Assembly (NCBI GenBank): GCA_035632095.1
Contig: DASQHM010000220.1
Coordinates: 1 to 48,915 of the forward strand
Length of the DNA stretch: 48,915 nucleotides
Source of the DNA: DASQHM01 sp035632095
Lineage (GTDB): Bacteria; Pseudomonadota; Alphaproteobacteria; Ferrovibrionales; Ferrovibrionaceae
Direction of reading: 5' to 3'
The notes beneath the pieces are model-generated. The model was not told where the DNA came from, made no database searches, and was given only the letters and a program-made list of their open reading frames with translations. The position numbers and the translations under genes are program-made. Shown here piece after piece: positions 40,316-48,090 of this stretch (position 1 is its first letter; each line of letters starts with the position of its first letter).

Positions 40316-42085
40316 CTATTCCAGCCCGGCCTTTCGCATGCCTTCCAGGAACTTGGCCATTGGGCCAGCCGTATAGGGGACGTTCTGCTCGATCCAGCCA
40401 ATGGAGAGATCGGGATGCCATTCCTTCAAGCGCGCAAGAGCCTCTCGAGCTTCGTCGACTCTTCCGGCTTGCGCTAGACTTGCAATGTGAATGCGATAAC
40501 CCGCGGTGAATGTCGAACGCTGTTGCAAAGCCTTGTTACTGTATTCGACTGCTTCGGCATAGCGTCCGGTGAAGTAGCGGACGATCGCAAGACCCGCGTT
40601 GAAGATCGCATTCTGCGGGTCATGCGGGCTTAGACGCATCGCCTCCTCCAAATGGGCGCTTGCCAGGTCATTTTGACCGTCGAACGCGAGCGCCCAACCG
40701 AGATACCCGTGCGCGGCTGCGAAGTTGGGGTTAAGGGAGAGCGCACGATGGAATTCGGCCGTCGCGGTGGGGGTTTGCCGTTTCATGAACGCCGCAAAAC
40801 CGAGGGCCAGATGTGCCGAAGGGTCGCTGTCGTCAAGTTCGACTGCCCGGGCGGCATGGCCGGCGGCCAGTTGCAATTGCTGATCGGTCAGGCGCGAGCC
40901 GACGTAGCCCGACACCAGCATTGCGAATGCCAATTGGCTGTGCGCCGGAGCATACTCGGGGTAGCGCTCAACGGCGCTATTAAGCAATTCGATTGCCGTT
41001 GCGATCTCGCTTTTGGTCAACCGCCAGAATAGCGAATTCGCCCGGATCACCATATCCCAAGCGCCAAGTTCTTCCGACGAGCGGCTTTGCGAGCGCACGC
41101 CCTCGGCCTCCAGCAGCCTAGGCTCTATCGCGCCCACGACCTTCTTCGTGATTTCGTCTTGCAACGCGAAAATGTCGCTTAGCTCGCCGTCGAAATGGTC
41201 GGCCCAGATGTGGTTGCCGGTCGAGGCATCGACCAACTGCGCGGTGATGCGCACGCGATTGCCACCCTTGCGGACGCTGCCTTCCAACACATAACGCACA
41301 CCCAGCTCACTCGCCGCGCGCTTAACGTCCACCGCCTTGCCCTTGTAGCTAAACGAAGAATTGCGCGCGATCACAAAGAACCAGCGCAGTTTCGACAGGC
41401 CGGTGATGATATCCTCGGAAATGCCGTCGGCGAAATACTCCTGCTCCGTGTCGCCGCTCATGTTCACAAATGGCAGCACGGCAAGGCCCGGCCGGCCGGA
41501 GAACGACTTTTCAACGTTGCCAGGAGCGTCGGCGGATTTTTTCGACGTCGAGTGCTCGGCGATACGAACGCGATGAACGCCGACCGGCCGGGCGATATTC
41601 TTGACCGTCTGTTCGCCCATATCCTCGAAGCTGAAGCTGAGCTTGTCACGCACCTGGTCGTGAACGTTGCGCGCGACGCAGATTCCGCCGGGCTCCGCAA
41701 GTGCCTCCAGCCGAGCCGCCACGTTGACGCCGTCGCCGTAAATGTCGTTGGCGTCGCTGATGATATCGCCAACATTGATACCGATGCGGAACTCGATGCG
41801 CTTCTCGTTCGGCACTTCGCTATTGCGTTCTGCCATGCCGCGCTGGATATCGACGGCGCAGCGCACGGCGTCGACGACGCTGGCAAACTCCACCAGCATC
41901 CCGTCGCCGGTGGTCTTGACGATCCGGCCACGATGCTCGGTGATCTTAGGATCGACCAATTCCTTTCGATGCGCTTTGAGCTGTCGAAGCGTGCCTTCCT
42001 CGTCGCATCCCATCAAACGGCTGTAGCTGGCGACGTCGGCTGCCAGAATCGCGGCGAGCCGGCGATCGACTCTCTCTTCCGCCAT
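40316..42085 (-). CDS. Adenylate cyclase - TolB-like - TPR protein
   Basis: 589 residues, same architecture as the gene at 38379 and facing it tail to tail. The cyclase domain has the full residue set: Asp17, Lys57 (RIVKTTGDG), Asp61, the Asp in NDIYGDG, and VNVAARLE, so ATP to cAMP is expected. The TolB-like module (FADGISEDIITGLSKLRWFF, then VLEGSVRKGGNRVRITAQL) and TPR repeats (GYLGWALAFDGQNDLASAHL) follow; the end reads FLEGMRKAGLE, much like the end of the winged-helix protein at 28205. The start is ATG 42085 with GGAGGGG upstream; a further 9 codons are open. Confidence 0.93.
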   Translation of the reverse strand: MAEERVDRRLAAILAADVASYSRLMGCDEEGTLRQLKAHRKELVDPKITEHRGRIVKTTGDGMLVEFASVVDAVRCAVDIQRGMAERNSEVPNEKRIEFRIGINVGDIISDANDIYGDGVNVAARLEALAEPGGICVARNVHDQVRDKLSFSFEDMGEQTVKNIARPVGVHRVRIAEHSTSKKSADAPGNVEKSFSGRPGLAVLPFVNMSGDTEQEYFADGISEDIITGLSKLRWFFVIARNSSFSYKGKAVDVKRAASELGVRYVLEGSVRKGGNRVRITAQLVDASTGNHIWADHFDGELSDIFALQDEITKKVVGAIEPRLLEAEGVRSQSRSSEELGAWDMVIRANSLFWRLTKSEIATAIELLNSAVERYPEYAPAHSQLAFAMLVSGYVGSRLTDQQLQLAAGHAARAVELDDSDPSAHLALGFAAFMKRQTPTATAEFHRALSLNPNFAAAHGYLGWALAFDGQNDLASAHLEEAMRLSPHDPQNAIFNAGLAIVRYFTGRYAEAVEYSNKALQQRSTFTAGYRIHIASLAQAGRVDEAREALARLKEWHPDLSIGWIEQNVPYTAGPMAKFLEGMRKAGLE

Positions 42086-42358
42086 GCCATCCCCTCCGGC
42101 TATGCCGGTCAAAATCCCTCAAATAACCTGCCTGACAACTCCTAGAGTATCCGTATCCCGCACATGGAACAAATTTCGCGATTCTGCGGCCCTCTCCTGC
42201 GACAGGCGCCGGATCGGCATATCCCTGTAAATGTGCGTCAATGAATCCGCACCGTAGCCGATTTTGAGCGTGGCGGGAAATAGGTCACGCGCCGGCATCT
42301 GCAAGCGCTTCAAAGGCTCGATCGCAGGTCGAGGCGCCATTGCCGCATTCCGCCGCCG
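42086..42358. other. Gap between the cyclase and polX genes
   Basis: Both flanking genes are on the minus strand. A 73-codon minus-strand open frame (42340 to 42119, starting MAPRPAIEPLKRLQMPARDL) lies 18 nt after polX, but has weak codon bias for this genome and no recognisable family, so it is noted rather than called. It should also contain the promoter of the downstream cyclase gene. Confidence 0.4.
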
Positions 42359-44101
42359 CTACATGGTCCGCGCCAGCAGCGGCTTTAACTTGGCAAGCGT
42401 TCTGGTGTTGAGCACGTCGGCCTTTTCGAGCCAGCCGCGACGCGCCTGGCCGACGCCGAAGCCGAGGTTCGCGAAATCGCCGATGCTATGGGCGTCCGAG
42501 GCAATGCTGATGAGCACGCCTTCGGCACGCGCGGCTTGGCAGTGGACGTCCGTTAGATCGAGCCGCTCCGGTTGCGCGTTGAGTTCCAGGAAGCAGCCGC
42601 GCTCCTTTGCCGCCCGGATGATGCGCGCGACATCGAAGGCGGAAGCTTCGCGGCTGCCAAGCAGGCGGCCGCTCGGGTGCGCCAGGATGGTGAAATGCCG
42701 ATGGTCCATGGCACGCAGAATGCGCGCCGTTTGCTTTTCGGCCGGCAGGGTAAGGTGGCTGTGTAGCGCGCCGATCACCAGGTCGAGCTTACCGAGTACG
42801 CTGTCCGGCAGATCGAGGGAGCCGTCCTCGAGGATATCGACCTCGACCCCCTTCAGCAGCACGATGTCTTTGAGCGTCCCGTTCAAACGATCGATCTCGT
42901 CCAGCTGCTTGGCGAGCCGCCGCGGATCGAGGCCATGCGTCATGGCGAGGTGCCGGGAATGCTCGGTGATGGCCAGATATTCCAAACCGGCGGCACGCGC
43001 GGCCGAGGCCATGTCGGCAAGCGAGGCGTTGCCGTCGCTCGCGTTCGTATGGCAATGCAGATCGCCGCGAAGATCACCCGGCTCGACCAGCTTGGGCAGC
43101 GCGTGCGCCTTCGCCGCCTCGATCTCGCCACGTTCCTCGCGCAATTCCGGCGCGATGTAGGGCAAACCGATGCTGCGATAGACCGATGCCTCGGTGGCAC
43201 CCGCGATGCGCTGCCGCCCGCGGTACACGCCGTATTCGTTGATCTTCAGGCCCGCGTCCTGCCCCATGCGGCGAAGCCGGATATTGTGCGCCTTGCTGCC
43301 GGTGAAATAGACCAAGGCGGCGCCATAGCTCTCCTTGGCGACCACGCGCAAATCCACTTGCAGATTGTTCCGCAATGTGACCGTCGCTCGCGTCGGACCG
43401 CTCGCCAGAACGTCGCGGACCCGGTCATAGGTCGCAAAATGCGCGATCACTTTGGCCGATGCCTTAGCAGTCGCGAGAATGTCGAGATCGCCCACCGTCT
43501 CCCGTGCCCGGCGATAGCTGCCGGCGACGATCACCTGGTCGATGCCCGGCGCTTGTCGAAGATAGGCAACCAATGCATCCGCCTCCGCCTTCGCAACGGC
43601 AAGAAGCATGCGCGTCGCCGCGGCCATGGGTGCGGCAAGCCCGCCGAGCACGCGCTGCTCGATGGCGCGGCCGAAACCCGGCAATGCCGCAAGCTTGCCG
43701 GCCTCCGCCGCCTTTTTCAATTGATCGAGACGGACGATGCCGAGCTTGTCGTGCAACATTCGCACGCGCTTCGGACCGAGACCCGGCACGCGCAGAAGCT
43801 CGGTCACACTGCCGGGCATCTGGCGTTCCAATTCGCGCTGTAGGGCGATGCGCCCTTTCTCGGTCACCTCGCGAATCTTGCCGGCGAGGTCCTTGCCGAT
43901 GCCGGGGAGTTCCGACAGATCAGCTCCCTGGGCCAGCATGTCGGCGACCTGCTCCTTCAGTCCGCGCAGCGTTCGCGCCGCATTGCGATAGGCGCGGACC
44001 CGAAACGGATTCGCCGCCTCGATTTCCAACAGATCGCCGATGTGATCGAACATGGCGGCGATCTCGTCATTGCGGGCGTGCACGCGTTGCAGTCGCTGCA
44101 T
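42359..44101 (-). CDS. polX: DNA polymerase X with PHP domain
   Basis: 580 residues, full length for bacterial PolX, a repair polymerase with 3'-5' exonuclease activity. The N-terminal 8-kDa-like region has helix-hairpin-helix motifs (LPGIGKDLAGKI, VPGLGPKRVRML). The nucleotidyltransferase palm has GSYRR (194-198), Asp205 and Asp207 (GDLDIL) and the third Asp at 250 (LQVDLRVV). The C-terminal PHP domain begins with GDLHCHTNASDG (His349 and His351 in the metal cluster) and continues with LAITEHSRHL and ILAHPSGRLL. The start is ATG 44101. A FixK/FNR-like box is 72 bp upstream, shared with the divergent MFS gene. Confidence 0.95.
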   Translation of the reverse strand: MQRLQRVHARNDEIAAMFDHIGDLLEIEAANPFRVRAYRNAARTLRGLKEQVADMLAQGADLSELPGIGKDLAGKIREVTEKGRIALQRELERQMPGSVTELLRVPGLGPKRVRMLHDKLGIVRLDQLKKAAEAGKLAALPGFGRAIEQRVLGGLAAPMAAATRMLLAVAKAEADALVAYLRQAPGIDQVIVAGSYRRARETVGDLDILATAKASAKVIAHFATYDRVRDVLASGPTRATVTLRNNLQVDLRVVAKESYGAALVYFTGSKAHNIRLRRMGQDAGLKINEYGVYRGRQRIAGATEASVYRSIGLPYIAPELREERGEIEAAKAHALPKLVEPGDLRGDLHCHTNASDGNASLADMASAARAAGLEYLAITEHSRHLAMTHGLDPRRLAKQLDEIDRLNGTLKDIVLLKGVEVDILEDGSLDLPDSVLGKLDLVIGALHSHLTLPAEKQTARILRAMDHRHFTILAHPSGRLLGSREASAFDVARIIRAAKERGCFLELNAQPERLDLTDVHCQAARAEGVLISIASDAHSIGDFANLGFGVGQARRGWLEKADVLNTRTLAKLKPLLARTM

Positions 44102-44172
44102 TATTCATTGATATGGCATTGCGGCGCCGGCGGCTTTGCGCGAGATCAATCCCGTCCGGCCTTGCCCGCGGA

Positions 44173-44186
44173 TTGATTTGGGTCAA
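44173..44186. promoter_or_regulatory. FixK/FNR-like box between polX and the MFS gene
   Basis: TTGATTTGGGTCAA, one mismatch from the consensus. Its centre is 78 bp from the polX start and 184 bp from the MFS start. The symmetric site could serve either gene; a polX leader of about 37 nt would be the more usual geometry. A poorer half-matching site, TTGCGCGAGATCAA, lies at 44136-44149. Confidence 0.5.
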
Positions 44187-44363
44187 GGAATCGTCCGGCG
44201 ATACGTGTTTCGACTTGGAAAATTCCGGGCTGCCCCGGACCTTCGGCCGCTTCGCCGCGATTGGGCAGTTTGCCGATAGGCGATTCGTCATGGCCTTGCG
44301 AAGCATTCCGGTGATCGGCGAATACGACGCGGCGCCGGAGTCTTCCGGCATCCCTGCCGTGCC

Positions 44364-45701
44364 ATGACGGACACCAGCCGGCTGCCCTGGTGGCAGGCGT
44401 TATGGAAGTACTCTTTGTTCGAGGCTGCGGACTCAGCCTGGTCGCTGATCGTCGTCTCCACGTATTTCGGCACATTCCTCCAGGTCGGGTTGAACCGGTC
44501 CGGCTCCGAGTTCGGCTGGGCTATCACCGTTGCGAGTGCGGTCATCGCGCTGGCATCGCCGTTGCTCGGCGCCGCGGCCGACGAGCGCGGCCGCCGGCAG
44601 CCGTACCTCCGGCTCTGCGTCGCCGGAGTCGTTTGCTTCACCGCGGCGCTGAGCTTCGTCGGGTCGGCCTGGAGCGCGATTGCGTGCTTCATGCTGGCCT
44701 ACATCAGCGCCAATGCGGCGTTCACCTTCTTCACCGCGATGCTGCCGGCGGTCAGCAACGAGCGCAACGTCTCCGGTATCGTCAGCATGACGGTCGGCAT
44801 CGGCTACGTCGGCGGGCTGGTCTGCATCACGGCATTGAGCCTGCTGGCGCCTAGGGATATCGACGCCGCTCGCGTTTTCTTGCCCATGGCCGTCATCTAC
44901 CTGGCCTTTGCCTATCCCGCCATGTTTGCGAGCCCGGATCTGCCGCAGCGCGCCGTCAAATCGCCTGGCTTGGGAGCGGCGTACAGGCGCATCGCGGAAA
45001 CGTTTGGCGAGGCGCGGAAGCACCGGCATGCTTTTCGCTTCCTCATCGGCGATTTCCTGTACGAGAACGCGGTCGCATCGGTGATCACGGTGATGGGTCT
45101 TTATGCCCGTAACGTGATGGGGTTCTCCGCGAGCGAGCTCAAGGGCGTGTTCGGCCCCGCCATAATTGTCGCCGCTCTGTCGGCCTGGGGCATTTTCGGG
45201 CCTCTCACAAGGAAGATCGGACCGAAACGCGCCACGCTGATCGTTCTCGCGATTTGGCTCGCGCTGTTCTGCGCCGCGCTCGCGGTTCGACCAGGGACAA
45301 GCTTCAGCCTCGGCCCCGTCGTCGTAAGCACGAAGCTGCTTTTCACTTTTGCCGTCGCCCCGCTCGCGGGTCTCGGACTTGCCGGCGTATGGACGACGAG
45401 CCGCGTCCTGCTCACGGCCCTGACGCCGGTCGAGAAGTCCGGCGAATTCTGGGGCCTCTACAACCTGTCCGGACGGACGGCGAGCATTCTGGGGGACGCG
45501 ACCTGGTCGGTGATTCTCACCGTCCTCGGCGAGGGATTGTTCGGCTACCAGATCGCCATTCTGGTCCTCGGACTCTATGTATTGCTCGGCGCGGCCTTCA
45601 TCGCTGCATTGCCGGACGTGCGGCCGTCGCCCGGCAATTTCGCCGGACCCAGCAATTCGCTATCCCCAAGCCGCCAAGTCGCGATCAATTCGCGCTCTTG
45701 A
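44364..45701 (+). CDS. MFS transporter, UMF1/Atg22-like
   Basis: 445 residues with about 12 membrane helices. The opening WWQALWKYSLFEAADSAWSL, then SPLLGAAADERGRRQPYLRL between helices 2 and 3 (the MFS signature loop), and a late FWGLYNLSGRTASILGDATW are typical of the UMF1 family, related to vacuole-effluxer Atg22. Substrates of bacterial members are unknown. The ATG 44364 shares ATGA with the stop of an upstream frame that could encode a 25-residue peptide (MALRSIPVIGEYDAAPESSG...), possibly a leader. The 3' end overlaps the convergent ACP gene by 17 nt. Confidence 0.9.
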   Translation: MTDTSRLPWWQALWKYSLFEAADSAWSLIVVSTYFGTFLQVGLNRSGSEFGWAITVASAVIALASPLLGAAADERGRRQPYLRLCVAGVVCFTAALSFVGSAWSAIACFMLAYISANAAFTFFTAMLPAVSNERNVSGIVSMTVGIGYVGGLVCITALSLLAPRDIDAARVFLPMAVIYLAFAYPAMFASPDLPQRAVKSPGLGAAYRRIAETFGEARKHRHAFRFLIGDFLYENAVASVITVMGLYARNVMGFSASELKGVFGPAIIVAALSAWGIFGPLTRKIGPKRATLIVLAIWLALFCAALAVRPGTSFSLGPVVVSTKLLFTFAVAPLAGLGLAGVWTTSRVLLTALTPVEKSGEFWGLYNLSGRTASILGDATWSVILTVLGEGLFGYQIAILVLGLYVLLGAAFIAALPDVRPSPGNFAGPSNSLSPSRQVAINSRS

Positions 45702-45945
45702 GGCCGAGCTTCTTCGCAAGGTAGTCCATTGCGCCGTCGAGGTTCGACAGGCGCGGATAGTCGCTTTCCGGGACATCGAGGCCGAGGCTCTGATGCAGCG
45801 CGATGATGAAATTGAGGAAGTCCATCGAATCGATGTCGATCTGGTCGCGGAACGCAAGTTTCGGATCGATCTCCGCCGCCACCATTTCCGGCGCGACACT
45901 GCCGAGAGCCGTCAGGATGGCGTCCTTGAGTTCCGCATTGGTCAT
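45685..45945 (-). CDS. Acyl carrier protein coupled to a 2-oxo acid dehydrogenase E2
   Basis: 86 residues, the usual ACP size. The phosphopantetheine attachment Ser40 sits in DIDSMDFLNF, and acidic residues flank helix 2 as expected. The start ATG 45945 shares ATGA with the E2 stop, so it is translated from the E1alpha-E1beta-E2 message. It is not beside fatty acid synthesis genes, so it is not the housekeeping AcpP. The likely role is to carry an acyl group connected with the oxo-acid dehydrogenase product, but this is inference. Its end overlaps the convergent MFS gene by 17 nt. Confidence 0.92.
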   Translation of the reverse strand: MTNAELKDAILTALGSVAPEMVAAEIDPKLAFRDQIDIDSMDFLNFIIALHQSLGLDVPESDYPRLSNLDGAMDYLAKKLGLKSAN

Positions 45946-47114
45946 AGCCGGTCCGGCTCCAGCAAGAGGCGCGCGATCGCAGCCAGAAATCGCGCGCCGC
46001 GGTGACCATCGCTGACACGATGATCGGCCGCGAGCGACGCAACAAGGACGCGGCGCGGTGTGACGGCGCCGTCTACGATCCAAGGCCGCGCCGAGACCGC
46101 GCCGAAGCCGACGATTGCGACTTGCGGCGGATAGATCACGGGAAATACCGTTTCAACCCCCTGCTCTCCCAGGTTGGTGACGGTTATGGTCGGATCGGAC
46201 AATTCCGAACTCCGCAGTCCTCCGGCTCGGGCGCGGCGTACGAGATCGCGAAGCATGGCCATGAGGTCGCCTAGCGCCAGGCGGTCGGCGTCGTGAATGG
46301 CCGGCGCCACGAGACCGCCTTGGCGAAGCGAGACGGCGACGCCGAGATGCACCGCGTCGACCGGACGAAAGCCGTCCTCGGTCCAGTAGCCGTTGAATTC
46401 GGGATAGCTGCGGAGCTCGACTGCCGTCGCCTTCAGCAGCAGGACCGAGTGCAGCAAGCGGTCGGTCACGGGACGTTTCATGTTCTCGGCCTCGAGCCAG
46501 CGTAGCGCCGGCTCGAGATCGATCGTCGTGCTGAGATAGTAGTGCGGAATCTCCCGCTTCGAGCGCGCCATGGCTGCGCCGATGGCCTGGCGCATGCCTT
46601 GCGCGGCGGCCAGCGCGGGGGCTGGGCGTTGCGCGGCTGCCCGTTCCACATCGGCCAGGGAAATGGCGCCTCCGGCGGCGCTCCCCGGCAAAGCGGCAAG
46701 ATCGATGCCGAGAGCGGCCGCCTGCCGGCGCGCCGCGGGAGAGGCGCGAACGTGTCCGGATGTGGCAACGGGGGCCGGCACCGGAGGGGCCCCGGCGGGC
46801 GCTGCGGGTCGGAGCGGCTTCACCGCCTGCGGCGGCGGAGCGTGAGCCGGCGCAATCGGCGGGACGGCGGGCGCCTCGCCCGCAGAGCGGATGATTGCCA
46901 TGACAGCGCCCACCGGCAGCTTTTGGCCCGGAACGGCGACCAGCTTGTCCAGGACGCCGTCCCGGAAAACCTCGATCTCGATGGCGCCTTTCTGGGTTTC
47001 GACGACAGCGATGATATCGCCGCGTTGCACCCTATCCCCAGGCTGCTTCAGCCACTCGACCAGCGTGCCCGCTTCCATGTCGGCGCCGAGCGCCGGCATT
47101 CGAAATTCAGCCAT
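45942..47114 (-). CDS. 2-oxo acid dehydrogenase E2 (dihydrolipoamide acyltransferase)
   Basis: 390 residues. An N-terminal lipoyl domain has the lipoylated Lys42 in VVETQKGAIEIE. A Pro/Ala linker follows (about 85-120), then a peripheral subunit-binding domain (VRASPAARRQAAALGIDLAA) and the C-terminal acyltransferase domain with the catalytic DHRVSDG. The subunit-binding domain has GGAIS where GGRIT is usual. Together with E1alpha and E1beta it would make an acyl-CoA from a 2-oxo acid; whether pyruvate, acetoin or a branched-chain acid is used cannot be told. No E3 (lipoamide dehydrogenase) lies in the visible part. The ATG 47114 overlaps the E1beta stop by 8 nt. Confidence 0.93.
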   Translation of the reverse strand: MAEFRMPALGADMEAGTLVEWLKQPGDRVQRGDIIAVVETQKGAIEIEVFRDGVLDKLVAVPGQKLPVGAVMAIIRSAGEAPAVPPIAPAHAPPPQAVKPLRPAAPAGAPPVPAPVATSGHVRASPAARRQAAALGIDLAALPGSAAGGAISLADVERAAAQRPAPALAAAQGMRQAIGAAMARSKREIPHYYLSTTIDLEPALRWLEAENMKRPVTDRLLHSVLLLKATAVELRSYPEFNGYWTEDGFRPVDAVHLGVAVSLRQGGLVAPAIHDADRLALGDLMAMLRDLVRRARAGGLRSSELSDPTITVTNLGEQGVETVFPVIYPPQVAIVGFGAVSARPWIVDGAVTPRRVLVASLAADHRVSDGHRGARFLAAIARLLLEPDRL

Positions 47115-48090
47115 TGCGTCCAAGCGTAGCGCGTACTGCCGCCGCGATGGTTTCGGGCTGCGGCAGGGCGGCATCTTCGAGATGTTTCGGATAGGGTATG
47201 GGTACCTCCACGGTGCAGACTCGCCCGACCGGCGCGTCGAGATCGTAGAAGCATTGCTCCATGATCCGCGCGCTGATTTCGGCCGCGAGACTGCCGCTCC
47301 GCCAACCTTCGTCCACCACCACCGCACGACGCGTCTTGGCGACGGACGTCATGATGGTCGTATCGTCGATCGGCCGCAGGCTTCTGAGATCGATGACCTC
47401 CGCCTCGATGTTGTCGGCACGAAGCTGCTCGGCCGCGGCGAGACACTTCCCAACATTGGCGCTATATGCGATCAGGCTGACGTCACGGCCGGCGCGGCGT
47501 ACGGCGGCGCGATCGATGTCCGCATGTCCAGCGTCCTCGCCAAGCTCGCCTTCCTCGCCGTAGAGCATGGCATGCTCGAAGATGATGACCGGATCAGGAT
47601 CTTCCAGCGCAGTCCACAACATGCCGCGCGCGTCAGCGACCGTCGCCGGCGCGACAACCTTAATCCCGGGAACATGCGCGTACCAGGCTTCGAGGCTGTG
47701 CGAATGCTGCGCCGCGACCTGTCGCCCGGCGCCCGTTGCCATGCGGATGACCAGCGGCACGCTGACCTGACCACCCGACATGTGGCGCAAGGTGGCGGCG
47801 TTATTTACGATCTGATCGAGCGCGAGCATGCTGAAATTCACCGTCATGATTTCGACGATCGGCCGCATGCCGCCAAGCGCCGCGCCGATGCCGGCGCCGA
47901 CGAAAGTCGATTCGGAAAGCGGCGTGTCGCGCACGCGCTCGGGCCCAAACTCGCTGAGCAATCCTTTGCTGCAGGCATAGGAACCGCCGTAGCGGCCGAC
48001 ATCTTCGCCCATGAGGAACACCCTCGGATCGCGCTGCAGCGCCTCGCGCAGTGCTGCGCGCACGGCCTCGCGATAGGTGACCATGGTCAT
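47107..48090 (-). CDS. 2-oxo acid dehydrogenase E1 beta subunit
   Basis: 327 residues, normal for a separate E1beta. It opens MTMVTYREAVRAALREAL, then VFLMGEDVGRYGGSYACSKG, DTPLSESTFVGAGIGAALGG and MRPIVEIMTVNFSMLALDQI, as in the pyruvate/acetoin/branched-chain E1beta family. The C-terminal transketolase-like domain has EVIDLRSLRPIDDTTIMTSV. ATG 48090 shares ATGA with the E1alpha stop; an internal ATG at 48084 is possible. It pairs with E1alpha to bind thiamine diphosphate and decarboxylate the 2-oxo acid. Confidence 0.95.
   Translation of the reverse strand: MTMVTYREAVRAALREALQRDPRVFLMGEDVGRYGGSYACSKGLLSEFGPERVRDTPLSESTFVGAGIGAALGGMRPIVEIMTVNFSMLALDQIVNNAATLRHMSGGQVSVPLVIRMATGAGRQVAAQHSHSLEAWYAHVPGIKVVAPATVADARGMLWTALEDPDPVIIFEHAMLYGEEGELGEDAGHADIDRAAVRRAGRDVSLIAYSANVGKCLAAAEQLRADNIEAEVIDLRSLRPIDDTTIMTSVAKTRRAVVVDEGWRSGSLAAEISARIMEQCFYDLDAPVGRVCTVEVPIPYPKHLEDAALPQPETIAAAVRATLGRNG

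Noticed and set aside
42119..42340. 73-codon minus-strand frame after polX
   Set aside because: Weak third-position GC and no recognisable family; could be real but not supported.
44136..44149. Second FNR-like site TTGCGCGAGATCAA
   Set aside because: Two mismatches in the left half; too weak to call beside the better site at 44173.
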